A stretch of DNA of 64,000 nucleotides from Narthecium ossifragum (lineage: Eukaryota > Streptophyta > Magnoliopsida > Dioscoreales > Nartheciaceae): contig OY986970.1 in the NCBI GenBank assembly GCA_963920575.1, positions 15,211,588-15,275,587 on the forward strand, given 5' to 3'. The notes beneath the pieces are model-generated. The model saw only the letters and a program-made list of their open reading frames with translations, did not search any database and was not told where the DNA came from. How positions within the stretch are numbered: the first letter of the stretch is position 1; each line of letters starts with the position of its first letter. This document shows, in pieces, positions 24,154-34,095 of this stretch. A program made the translations under genes and the position numbers.

Positions 24154-25572
24154 TTATAGCATGGATCCGTCTAAATGACGGAATCGATCACCCCACTTAG
24201 AATAATTTCCTCCATATAATGCTTGAAACCAAACCCAACCCCACAGTAAATCAAGTTGTTGATGATGTAGGCTAACAAAGTGTTTCCTCCCAACAAGAGA
24301 ACTAGAGACCCCACCCTCTATAAAAGGCAACCTATCGTCATGTTTCATCTTATACCCCGGTTTACAGTATGTGTCCTCCAGAATAGTGAAACTATCAATC
24401 GGGTGAACCGGAAGTGAAAGGTCAAATATAGATAAAAGACGCGGTGAAAGCAGTGATGATGGTGCAGATATAGAGAAAAGAGGAGGTGGCTCAACCTTAG
24501 GATATACTGCCGCATCTGTACAAAGGTGAGTGTCGGCATAATAAGCACACAATTGGCCCGTATCTATCACAGGTGCGGGAGTAAAAGATAGCGGTGAAAG
24601 GGGTTCAACCATCCCAGAAATAGTTTTGATATCATATTTCGATTGTGCAGTGTTCAAATTAACATCATCATCAGAATCAGAAGCATATGCATTCAAGATA
24701 TCAGATAGCCTATCATTCTCCACTTCAACATCATCATCCTCCGAATCCTCAAACTCATACTCCTTTAGAATCACAGCCAATCTAGCATTATGCAATTCAA
24801 CATCATAATCATCATTATCATAATCATATTCCTTCAAAATCTCAGATACTCTATCATTGTGCAGTTTAGCATCACCATCATCATCATCATCAGAGTCATA
24901 ATCCCTCAAAATCTCAGATAATCTATCAATCATTATAACATGAGATTTATCATCACAGAAGTCAGTCAAACTATCAACACGAAAGCATTCATTCTCACGC
25001 TCAGGCAAACATGTAGTCTTAAAGATGTTCAGTTTAACATGCATATTACCAAAAGAGACATCCATGACACCAGTTCGACACTGAATATTGGCATTTGCAG
25101 TGGCCAAAAAGGGGCGTCCTAAGATGATAGGCACAGTCTTTCTGCAGTGAACAGCGGGTTCCATATCCAAGATGACAAAATCGACAGGGAAAAAGAAGTT
25201 GTCCACCTTAACTAATACGTCCTCTACGATACCTCTAGGGGTCTTAATAGATCTATCAGTTAATTGCAAAACAACCGAGGTCGGTTTCAGTTCCTCCATC
25301 CCAAATTTCTTATAAAGGTAATAGGGCAAAATGTTAACACTGGCTCCTAGGTCAAGAAGGGCATCATCAATCTGGTAGTCTCCTATGCAACATGGTATGG
25401 TAGGGGTACCAGGGTCCTTTAGTTTGGGTGGCGTGTCATGTCTCAAAATCGAACTGACTTGTTCAGGTAAATTGATTTTCTTGTCTCTGTTGGGTTTTGT
25501 CTGGCGTTTATGAGTGCACAGATCCTTAAGAAATTTGGCATATGAAGGGATTTGACGAATGGTCTGAAGCAA
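24154..25572 (-). pseudogene. Element E1 protease and gag C-terminus, pol remnant
   Basis: 472 codons open. The protease region has LLDLGASVNILPYYLYKKF (aspartate of DLGAS near residue 72), LQLTDRSIKTPRGIVEDVL and ILGRPFLATANA. Residues about 205-310 form four acidic repeats of 24-26 residues built around DRLSEILRDYDSDDD; E2 has one copy. The frame then passes a Ser/Pro-rich stretch. At 24240-24160 a different frame carries the last codons of pol (KHYMEEI, then TDPCYN), matching the E2 C-terminus (KHYVEDI...TDPCYN). So the whole RT-RNase H-integrase segment has been deleted and the pol tail remains. Upstream it is frameshifted relative to 26794-25748. Confidence 0.85.
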
Positions 25573-25747
25573 TGGTATTTTGATGTTGACCTGTTTGAAG
25601 ATTTCAAGGGCATCCTCTACAGCTCTTTGAGCTTTGATAGTTGGATAGGGATCCTTAAGGGCCGCAGGAAAGGATACCCTAGGTGTATACTTGGAAGGGT
25701 TAGGTTCCCTAGAATCAGAGAGGTTGGAATCAGGTGGGTTGTATGGG

Positions 25748-26794
25748 TCACCACTGTCCGTCCGATCGATCGGTGGAGTTACCGATCGGGCGGCTGACGG
25801 CCGATCGATCGGTACGGGTTCGTTCCCCTACATGATTGTCAACGGTTTTTCCATTTCTAAGGGTCACTACGGCCTTGGCACTTTCAAAATTTTGGCTTTC
25901 TACGTGGTGTAGGCCTCTTGGATTGGGTAAAGGTTGACTCGGTAGGTGCCCTTCCTCTCTTCTAGCCATGTTGTTAGATAGCTGCCCAACTTGTTTTTCT
26001 AAATTTGATACGGATTGAATCGTTGAAGATAAATTGTTTGTCAACAAGGAGACATCACTTTTGACAGTTGAAATTTCGACCTTCATGGATGACATGTCCC
26101 TATTGAAATCACCTCTCATCTCTAAAAGTGTGCTCATGATTGAATTTAAAGTGGGCTCAGTTGATGATTCAGGAGGAGGAGGTTGAGAGGTATTCTGTGG
26201 ATAATGTGAAGAGTACCCAGGGTTTGGATTTGCAGAAGGTTTAGGTGGGTACTTGAAAGTAGATGTATTAGATGTATTGTTTTGGCCTTGAAAGTTACTT
26301 GACTGTTGTGGCTTCCAACTAAAATTAGGATGATTTCTCCAACCTGGATTGTAGGTATTAGAATAAGGGTTGTTCTGAGGTTTGGAGAAACCATATGTGG
26401 TGTTGGCATGTTCCTGAACAAAGTCAGGGAAATTGGAGGCCAAATGACAATCAGTAGTAGAATGTTCAGAACTAGAACAAAGGGCACAAAAGTCAGGGGA
26501 AATCTGAATTGGAGGAGTCAGGGATTGGCCAGTTTTAAGTTGGTTAAGATCTTTGGTTAGGAGGGCTACTTGTGCGAAGAGGCTTTGGAATTCAGAAATT
26601 TCATGAACACCCCGAGAATTATGAACAGTGGTAGTCCGATTCCTAAAAACTGAGGCATTGTGTTGAGAATTTTCAGAAAGATTATCATACATCTCCCAAA
26701 TATCAGTCCAGGGCTTACTAAGAACAACACCCCCGCAACAAGCTTCGACCATCAACCTATGACGATCAATAAGACCATTATAAAACGAATCCAC
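25748..26794 (-). pseudogene. Element E1 gag middle part, with GATC insertion
   Basis: 348 codons with the gag zinc knuckle CALCSSSEHSTTDC (CX2CX4HX4C) near residue 104, a PYSNTYNPGWRNHPNF region common to Athila gag, and a heptad-like stretch (MKVEISTVKSDVSLLTNNL) that may be a coiled coil. After GKTVDN the product turns into RTRTDRSAVSRPIGNSTDRS, encoded by two CCGATCGATCGG-type palindromes at 25757-25815, and then stops. In E2 the same place reads ordinary acidic sequence. The palindrome cluster therefore sits inside coding DNA. Confidence 0.85.
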
Positions 26795-27471
26795 TCAGGT
26801 ACTTCATGATGAGGACATTCTCTAAGAAGATCTTTAAACCTTTCCCAAGCTTCATGAAACATCTCATCATCGTTTTTCTTAAAAGATATGATCATAGTGC
26901 CATAGTTTTGGGTTTTGATGATAGGGAAATATTTTTTAAGAAAAGCATATTGAAGTTGATCCCATGTTGCAATCGAGTTTGGTGGTAAAGTATGAAGCCA
27001 ATGTTTAGCCTTGTCTTTCAAAGAAAAAGGGAAGAGCTTGAGTCTAAAGGCATCATCATTAAAATGCTGGAGTTTGAACATGGAAAGAAGTTCAAGGAAG
27101 CTAACAATATGACCATAAGAATCCTCATTTTCACGCCCATAAAAAGAAGGTAAAGCTGTAATCCAATTGGGCTTAATCTCATAATGAGTAGCATTAATAG
27201 GAGGTGGATTAATACAGAAGGCATATGTGAAAGGTCCAGGCAAAAAATGATTCCTAATTGGTCCTTCTATATGGCTATTGTTCTCATTGTTCCCCCCATT
27301 CCCATTATTATTTCCTTGCATCATGGTGTAGAAAGAATCAAGAGGTAGTTCAGGAATATCAACTTGTGAAGATCTTTGACGAAATGACTCTTGGCGGATG
27401 GATCTAAGAGTGTTTTCAATCTCAGGATCAAAAGGTGTCAATGGAAAACTTAATGATAGCCTACCTTGCAT
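26752..27471 (-). pseudogene. Element E1 gag, N-terminal part
   Basis: The reading frame starts with MQGR, the same four residues that start the C gag (58082) and that begin E2 gag. It carries the gag core: THYEIKPNWITALPSFYGREN, FSLKDKAKHWLHTLPP, FLKKYFP and ERFKDLLRECPHHEVPEW. It leaves frame near 26795, where about 11 bases present in E2 (encoding QLAHS) are missing, and gag continues in the next stretch at 26794. Without that deletion and a second frameshift near 25600, gag-protease would be one long ORF as in C. Confidence 0.85.
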
Positions 27472-27876
27472 ATAATGTCAACCACACACCACAAAGAAAA
27501 GAAAAAGAAAACAGAAGTTTCGGAGGAGAGGAGAAAACCACGGAATGCCACAGCAAAAAGTACAAGTTTAGGTGAATAAAACGTACCTGAGTGACGCGCG
27601 TCCGATCGATCGGGAAGATGGCCGATTGATCGGTAGGCCTTCCGATCGCTCACCTGGTAGGCCGATCGGTCGGTAATCCGAGTTGCAGAAAGCTTCTTCT
27701 CCAAAAAACTGTTGCTTTAATGCTACGAAAATCCCGAGAATTGTCAGAAAAATTCCTAAAAGTAAACGAAAAATAACCGAAAATAAAAACCTAACTATGC
27801 CTAGAAAAAGAGCAAAGAGAAAAACCAAAAACTTCTTTGAAAAATCAAAATCTTCCCCGGCAACAGCGCCAAAAAC
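27472..27876 (-). other. Element E1 leader with primer site and palindromes
   Basis: The untranslated leader lies between the 5' LTR and gag. The Asp-type primer site TGGCGCTGTTGCCGGGGA is on the minus strand at 27854-27871, six bases from the LTR, and has one difference from C. At 27597-27680 a cluster of GATC-centred palindromes (CCGATCGATCGG and relatives) is found, in the same leader position where E2 has the ACGGTCGATC type (61283-61445). Confidence 0.8.
27854..27871 (-). promoter_or_regulatory. Element E1 primer binding site (Asp type)
   Basis: Minus strand reads TGGCGCTGTTGCCGGGGA. Athila elements are known to use this site, complementary to an Asp tRNA 3' end. E2 (61614-61631) and C (58108-58125) carry TGGCGCCGTTGCC at the same place. 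Confidence 0.8.
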
Positions 27877-29313
27877 TGATCGCTCGCAAATGCATCGTTA
27901 AATCAGATGCAAAACGCAATTTATAATTTATAATCCTTCAATCAATACTACTCTACAAACGTAGAACAGTGGTGAGATTCGGAGTCGAACCACAGGGAAA
28001 GATTGTTTAACAAGAGAAGAAATCAAATTAAATCTCTAAACTCAAGTCCTAAGGCGAAGAAAAGGAGTTTCAATGATTTTGTTATCTAAGGAATTAAACT
28101 ACTGAAAAAGCAATGAAAAGGTTGGGATAAGTCAATAAGAGAAAACCTAGGGATTACTCAATCCACTCTAATTTCACCTCTTGTATTCTCTAGTATCCTC
28201 TTGTTCTCTAATCTAGACATATGGAATCACGGCTTCTTAAGCTCGCATGAATCCCTAAAAGAACGCTCATGTTATCCTACGGCATAGTCTATCTTCGCTT
28301 AGCATAGACTGTCTTCGGACTTAACCTGAGTACAATCTATCTTTGCTTAGCATAAACTATCTCAAAGGCATGCACAAAAGCGACATTAAAATCAACCTAT
28401 GAATCTCTACCATCAAGCACAGCAATCAAGTAGGACTCAAAATACGTCAAGGAACTCTGTTCCCTCAACTCTTTATAAAATATAACCATATTCATAGGAT
28501 CATGTCTTTGAAAAGATAACAAGAATCAAATTAGAAAATACAAAGAAGATCTACTAAAGCTTCATGAGATCCGTAAGTACAGAATTAGCTACTCATCTTT
28601 GTGATGGAAGCCTTAGATTCGATGAAGAACGATTGGGATCCACGTTGTAGCTCCATCTTCTCCATAGAATCCTCCAAACCCTAGTTCTCTCTTTTCTCTC
28701 TATGGGGGCCTCTGGTTTTTGGCTAACAAAACCCTTTTTATATGCTAATTCCCGGAATTAGGGTTTTGGGTTGAGTTGGACCTCAAGTGCAACTCGGATT
28801 TCCTAATTCAAGTTTGACAGCGTCTTCCGGTCGCAACTGGGTTCAACCAGTCCATAATTTGAGAATGAGTCCAACACGAAAGATGTAGATTTGGAAGTCT
28901 TCTGTCCTCTCCCAAAAAGTTTACAATATTTGGACTCATCTAGAATATTTGGCAAATATTCTCCTGGGCGTCGATGGACTAGTCTTCCAGCAGCTAAATA
29001 TCTTCATCTTCTTCAAAACTTCTATCAATCTATCAGGAATCTCTGAAAGCGTCCAACATGGAAGTTGTACATCTTGATGTCTTCTAGATGTCACCTAAAT
29101 TTCAGAATATTTGGACCAAAGAATAATTTTCTGGTGAATATTATGCTAACAGTCGACAGAGCAGTGTATTTCAGCATATTAAGCCTTTTTTGTACTTTCT
29201 AACTTGAATCTTCATTAAACCTGAAATCAAATAACAAACTATCAAATACAAACACTCTAAGCCTAACAAAGGTAAATTAAGGGGTTTAATTATGAATATT
29301 TAGTGACTCATCA
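27877..29313 (-). repeat. Element E1 right LTR (5' LTR), full length
   Basis: 1437 bp between TGATCGCTCGC and GACTCATCA. On the minus strand a TATA box (TATAAAAA, plus coordinates 28735-28742) precedes a leader. E2's LTR at 61637-63009 is the same family but clearly more diverged (TATA at 62431-62438). The right boundary at 29313/29314 is sharp, but the matching TSD is lost with the left end. Confidence 0.9.
28735..28742 (-). promoter_or_regulatory. TATA box of E1 5' LTR
   Basis: TATAAAAA on the minus strand, conserved in the left LTR copy (about 21077-21084) and in the E2 LTR (62431-62438). A GAGAAAAGAGAGAA purine run lies downstream in each copy. Confidence 0.6.
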
Positions 29314-30676
29314 ACAATGGTATAAAACACTTACACCTCGCTCTTTTAAACCGTTGTAAGAAAGTTTCCGCATTCTCATCTGGCCATTGTCTTAATTGAG
29401 CTAAATCAATCATAGTAATCTCGGGTCAGTTTTATAAAACTGTGAATGGAACGCATGTTCCATTTTTTGCCAATTTTGTATGGAATTGGCTGGTAACTTA
29501 ATGAACCATGAATAGGTCACTCCAGCTAAAGAGCTTGGGAAAAGCCTTAACTTCACCTAGGCACTCAATTCTCCACATTGTATATAGAAAGTTTCCAATG
29601 TGCTCAATGGTAAACGTCTCGTCTACACCGGTGAACATGGTGAATTAAGGAACTTTATAGTTTTTAGGGAACAAATACATTTGATCGACCCAATCAGGAT
29701 ACGATTTCTTATAAATTGGACGAGTAACTGGTCATCCTAACTCTATCTGCTCATGTAAAATATCGTCCATCGGATTATAAAGGGGATTGAAATGCACTTG
29801 GTCATATGGATCATTTGGTCGATAATTATTCTGAAGAACATCGTTTTGGTGATAATTGTTCTGACGAATAAATGGCGGAGGAACATCATTTTGGTGATAA
29901 TTGTTCTTAGGAATAAATAGCGGATGAACATCGTTTTGGCGATAATTGTTCTGAGGAATAAATGATGGAGAAACATCGTTTTTGCGATAATTGTTTTGAG
30001 GAATAAACAGCGGAGGAACATCGTTCATTCTTGGGCCACTACCATTGTTTCCACCATTGTTAACAATTGGCCTACAATTAGTACTTGGTCCTACTTGATC
30101 AGAATTATTGTTTTGAGCGAAATTTTGGCCATTGAACGGACCACTAATAATGGGAATATGTGAGGGGGTAGGATTAGATAGATTAGTAGAAACACCATTA
30201 TTTGGCACACCAACCAATATCACCGGAATTTGGCCGATCCCATTTGGTCTTTGAATATTATCGTTATGTATCGCCGTTGGACGATAAAATGAGTCATGGT
30301 GACTGAAGTTATTCTGGCCTCCTTGGCCATTTTGAACACTCCTAACTTGACTGGCCGATGGATTGTTTAACAAAACATATCCAGTGCTAGTCTCTGGGCC
30401 TATGATAATGTTTGGTGGGAAACCTTGTTCATGGCCACTGACATGAGTGCTATTATTGACATTAGCATTTTGGCTAAGGTTTGGGATGCTAGGAACATTA
30501 AAACCAATCGGCCTAGTGTTGTTTTGACCATTACTAACATTTGGGATAGCAACGTTCATGAAATTTTGCATGGTCTCCACAAAAGGTCGTAAAGCTAGAG
30601 TGATATGGTTGGGCATTTGCTGATTATTAGCATGTAAGATTTCATCGACCATCATATGTGCGGTCCTAACAGTTAT
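29314..30676 (-). pseudogene. Gag pseudogene H of another Ty3/gypsy element
   Basis: On the minus strand from 30676 downwards the frame reads an Asn/Gln-rich protein for about 314 codons: VDEILHANNQQMPNHITLALRPF, then a long low-complexity region, then five tandem copies of a 15-residue unit around NNYRQNDVPPLFIPQ. A TGA near 29733 interrupts it. The same frame continues with YPDWVDQMYLFPKNYKVP and, after further stops, MIDLAQLRQWPDENAETFLQRF, the typical core of this gag class. No LTR, protease or pol for this element is in view, and E1 cuts it at 29313. The open frame from 30781 begins in a foreign LTR fragment. Confidence 0.7.
29822..30025. repeat. Tandem 45-bp repeats inside gag H
   Basis: About four and a half units with the core GGAGGAACATCGTTTTG followed by a GATAATTGTTCTGA string. 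The units keep the reading frame and encode 15 residues each. Copies differ at several bases, so the array is not new. Confidence 0.8.
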
Positions 30677-30801
30677 TGTAAGGACAAGTTCCTCCAACCT
30701 AGTCCGACCGTGTTGGGTCGAGGGTCTGGTTTTGTGGTTTGGCTCGGTTGACCTTGGTTTGCGATCGGTTGATCGCACCACTGCTTTTGGACCACTGTTA
30801 G
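30677..30801 (+). repeat. Start of a Tekay-type LTR, bracketed by 30-bp repeats
   Basis: TGTAAGGACAAGTTCCTCC followed by strings that parallel the first 125 bases of the B LTR (CCGACCGTG, a GGTTTGGCTCGG-like run, GATCGGTTGATCGC). It is cut at 30801. The 30 bases before it (30647-30676) are repeated exactly after it (30802-30831). LTR F (44356 onwards) lacks just this start, so the fragment may be F's left end with A inserted in F. The 30-bp repeat is too long to be a normal TSD. Confidence 0.55.
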
Positions 30802-30831
30802 GACCATCATATGTGCGGTCCTAACAGTTAT

Positions 30832-31352
30832 GGTAATGTTCGGTTAGAATGGTTAGTGGGACCCGGGATCGAAAGATCCGGGCTTGGGCTTGAGTTCTTG
30901 CCCAAGTCTAGCTTTTTGGACAAATCGGATCGATCTTCTCTAGCTAAGAGATTGATCTTCTTGTGCCAGCGAGGACGCTAGGCCCCCAAGGTAGGGTGGA
31001 TTGTGAGGCCCGCTGGGTCTACCGTGGGACAAGATGCCTGCGTCTGGAGGGCGGGACTGAGTCGGGTAGCCGGGTAAGCAATCCCACAATGCCTGGGTAT
31101 GGTCCGGGGTTCCATATAAGTATATAGTAACCCTTATAAGACACAACGCGTTTTAAAGCCGTGCTGGCATTGATCCGCCAGAAATCTTCAAGGTTAAACG
31201 TGCTTGCCTTGGAGCGGTCCCGGGATGGGTGACCTACTGGGATGTTTTCCCATATTTCTGCGGTGAGCCAAAAGCGGACAATATTGTGTCAGGTGGGGCC
31301 CTCGGGTGGATCCTGGTCGGACCGGGAGCCCGTGGAGGGTCGGGGTGTTACA
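30832..31352 (+). repeat. Element A 5' LTR, partial
   Basis: 521 bp colinear with 43819-44355 (differences include one 16-base gap near the end). Starting at GGTAATGTTCGGTTAG, it passes CGGATCGATCTTCTCTAGC, then the Cassandra-like tail (GCCAGCGAGGACGC, a CCCCCAAGGTAGGGTGGAT purine tract), and then the Cassandra LTR from about 30998 to 31352. It ends GGGGTGTTACA and is followed by GTA and the primer site. Confidence 0.75.
31157..31250 (+). other. 5S rRNA-derived segment in A 5' LTR
   Basis: From GCCGTGCTGGCA to GATGTTTTCC the sequence follows the 3' three quarters of plant 5S rRNA, including GGTTAAACGTGCTTG (5S A-box region) and GGGATGGGTGACCTACTGGGA (5S C-box region). It is diverged and not a functional 5S gene. 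This kind of 5S content in an LTR is the defining mark of Cassandra TRIMs. A TATA-like run (ATATAAGTATATAG) lies about 45 bases upstream. Confidence 0.8.
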
Positions 31353-31355
31353 GTA

Positions 31356-31367
31356 TGGTATCAGAGG
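31356..31367 (+). promoter_or_regulatory. Element A primer binding site (tRNA-Met)
   Basis: TGGTATCAGAGG, three bases after the LTR, complementary to initiator Met tRNA except perhaps the last base. Both Cassandra and chromoviruses use this primer, so it does not say which one the site came from. Confidence 0.8.
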
Positions 31368-31383
31368 CGACTAGCGTGGGCAG

Positions 31384-31860
31384 GTGTTTGCCCTCCCAGT
31401 TCGCAAGCAGCAGGACACTGTTCAGCTGTATCAGCCACCACCGCAGCACCAGCAGCCGTTACAGTGCCAGCAGCCGCAGCAGTACCAACAGTCGCAGCAG
31501 TACCAATGGGCCACGGCAGAGCCATCCGTCCTCAGAGGTATCTTTCAGCTTTCTAGTTCCTTAGTAGATGTGATGATAGATTCAGGGGCGTCTCACTCCT
31601 ACATTGCTAGCATGTGCGTGGCATTGCTAGGGTTAGAGACGAGTCGGCTAGAGGTGGCACAGTCTGTAGACTCACCGATCGGCGGGGCACTCAAGGTAGA
31701 CCGGGTCTGCCGATCGTGTTCGTTGGAGGTTGGAGGCCTCCGGGTCTGTCTACACCTGCGGGTACTAGACATGACCGGCTTTGACGTGATACTCGGTATG
31801 GACTGGTTGGTAGCATACCGGGTCGTCATCGACTGTGGTCGCCGGAGGGTGGTCGCTTAG
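31384..31860 (+). pseudogene. Element A gag C-terminus and protease
   Basis: 159 codons open, ended by TAG where a tryptophan codon stands in B. A Gln/Pro-rich gag tail is followed by the aspartic protease with MIDSGASHSYIA (DSGAS near residue 65) and [13 protein letters not shown]. The gag domain and zinc knuckle are absent: only about 20 bases separate the primer site from the gag tail. A deletion has therefore removed nearly all of gag. Confidence 0.85.
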
Positions 31861-33399
31861 ACACCCGACGGGACACGGTTTGTGTTGTTGGGGGATCGGT
31901 TCTCCGCCGATTCCTTTGCTTGTGGTGTAGGGAGGCGTGGCAGTGAGCTCTCAGCCTTGTTGGCCAACCTGTCCCTATCCGATTCTGAGGGAGTGCAGCA
32001 GAGCTGTTTTCCCAGGATCGTGTGCGACTACACCGACGTGTTTCCCGAGGTGTTGCCAGGGCTTCCACCGCCCAGAGAGGTCGATTTCGAGATCGACCTA
32101 GTACCAGGTACCGTACCGATCTCTCTCCCAGCTTTCAAGATGGCACCAGCAGAGCAGAGTGAGTTGAGGACCCAGCTAGACTAGCTGACCGGCAGAGGTT
32201 TCATCCGTCCCAACATGTCTCCTTGCGGGGCGCCAGTGTTGTTCGCAATGAAGAAGGATGGTTCCCTTCGACTTTGCATAGACTACAGGCGGCTCAACAG
32301 GGTGACGGTGAAGAACAGGTATCCGATGCCGAGGATCGACGACTTGTTTGACCAGCTGCGAGGATCTTCAGTGTTCTCAAAGATCGATCTCCGCACCGGC
32401 TACCACCAGTTGAGAGTTCGGGATTGCGACATCCCGAAGACGCCATTTCGGACTCGGTACGGTCTGTACGAGTTCGTGGTGATGCCGTTTGGGCTGACGA
32501 ACTCACCATCAACGTTCATGGATCTCATGCAAAGGATCTTCCGGCCTTTCCTAGACGAGTTCGTGGTGGTGTTCGTCGACGACATTCTCATCTACTCTCG
32601 GTCAGAGGAGGAGCACGAGCAACAGTTGGCGACAGTGTTGCAGCTACTACGGGAGCATCGGCTTTATGCCAAGGCTTCCAAGTGCGAGTTCTGGCTTGCA
32701 CAGGTGAGGTTCCTTGGACACGTGGTGTCGGCAGCAGGGATCTCAGTCGACCCTGCCAAGGTCGAGGCAGTAGTACAGTGGCAGAGACCGAGGACAGTGT
32801 TCGAGGTCCGCAGTTTCCTGGGCTTGGTGGGGTACTACAGGCGGTTCGTGCGGGACTTCTCCAGAGTTGCCGGACCGTTGACCAGATTGACACTGAAGGG
32901 TGTCCCGTTCGTGTGGGATGATGCTTGTGAGCGAGCCTTCGTAGAGCTGAGGACCAGGTTGGCCAGTGCACCGGTGCTGATCGTCCCCGAGCGTGGCGTT
33001 GGTTACATTGTCTACTGCGATGCCAGCGGTGAGGGTTTGGGGTGTGTCCTCATGCAGGAGGGCCACGCAGTTTCCTATGGTTCTCGCCAGCTCAAGAACC
33101 ATGAGAGGAACTACCCGATCCATGACTTAAAGCTAGCAGCAGTGGTCTTCGCCCTGAAGACCTGGCGTCACTACCTCTATGGCGAGAAGTTTTCTGTCTT
33201 CTCGGACCATAAGAGATTGAGGCACGTTTTCACCCAACGTGACCTCAACCTGAGGCAGCGACGCTGGATGGAGCTACTGGAGGACTACGACTTTGAGTTG
33301 CATTACCATCCTGGTAAGGCAAACGTCGTAGCAGACGCGCTGAGCAGACAGGTGAGAGACACCAGAGCAGCAGTTGCAGGGTTGTCAGCACGGCAGTAG
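31861..33399 (+). pseudogene. Element A reverse transcriptase-RNase H
   Basis: The frame of the protease continues past the TAG at 31858, meets another TAG at 32182-32184, and is then open from 32185 through 33399. RT shows [50 protein letters not shown] and the active site FVDD (near 32575). RNase H shows [30 protein letters not shown] and [10 protein letters not shown], ending in [10 protein letters not shown]. It ends in TAG at 33400, after GLSARQ. This block would be functional-looking apart from the stops. Confidence 0.9.
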
Positions 33400-33480
33400 C
33401 AGGCTTTAGAGACGGCGGGCCAGTTGGGGCTCGAGTTTGAGGATCGGGGATCCAGCAGCTTCCTCTACGCAGTGTAGAGT

Positions 33481-34095
33481 ATGCCAGCAATTCTAGCCAG
33501 AGTGTTAGAGGCACAGCACAGTGACCCAGAGCTCGAGGAGTTACGTACAGCAGCGGGCACAGAGGGCGCAGACGGAGACTGGGCAGTATCGCCAGACGGT
33601 GGGCTATGGTTCCGAGGCAAAGTAGCAGTTCCAGCAGATCCGGTTCTTCGAGACGACGTCCTACGAGAGTTCCACCACTCTTGCTTTGCAGTTCATCCCG
33701 GCGGCACCAAGATGTACCAATATCTTCGGCGATAGTTCTGGTGGCGCGGGATGAAGAGGGCAGTGACGGAGTTCGTATCGCGTTGCCTTACCTGTCAGAA
33801 GGTCAAGGCAGAGCACTAGCGGACTCCGGGGTTACTTCAGCCGCTTCCACTAATTGAGTGGAAGTGGGAGCACATCACGATGGACTTCTTGACCAGGCTA
33901 CCAAGATCTCCTAGGAGGAATGACGCGATTTGGGTCATCGTTGATCGATTGACCAAATCGGCGCACTTCCCGCCTATGCGGACAACAGACTCGACTGATA
34001 GTTTGGGCAGTTTGTACGTCCGAGATGTAGTCAGACTACACGGGGTTCCAGTTTCTATCGTGTCAGACCGTGACCCCAGGTTCACCAGCAGGATC
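33481..34095 (+). pseudogene. Element A integrase, part 1
   Basis: Continues from the RNase H (a TAG ends the frame at about 33478). It holds the zinc-binding HHCC region (FHHSCFAVHPGGTKMY; CLTCQKVKAEH), with TAG codons at 33733 and near 33820, both where B has glutamine, and the catalytic core with [12 protein letters not shown] and [11 protein letters not shown] (two catalytic aspartates). It is cut in the core at 34095 by element B. The frame goes on at 42776. Confidence 0.85.

Larger units (their letters stand above)
20554..29313 (-). mobile_element. Element E1: Athila element lacking pol
   Basis: A minus-strand element with a full 1437-bp LTR on the right (27877-29313) and a colinear 1101-bp LTR on the left (20554-21654) that lacks its outer 335 bases. 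The internal region holds a gag-protease gene (damaged) and a long 3' noncoding region. RT, RNase H and integrase are absent. The left LTR joins D gag at a TCTAGACATATGG string present in the intact right LTR, so the left end was lost by recombination or deletion after insertion. The right end abuts H gag at 29314. Confidence 0.88.

Noticed and set aside
31157..31250. A true 5S rRNA gene
   Set aside because: Only the 3' part of 5S is matched, it is diverged, and it sits inside an LTR with the same break points as other copies. Cassandra LTR is the better explanation.
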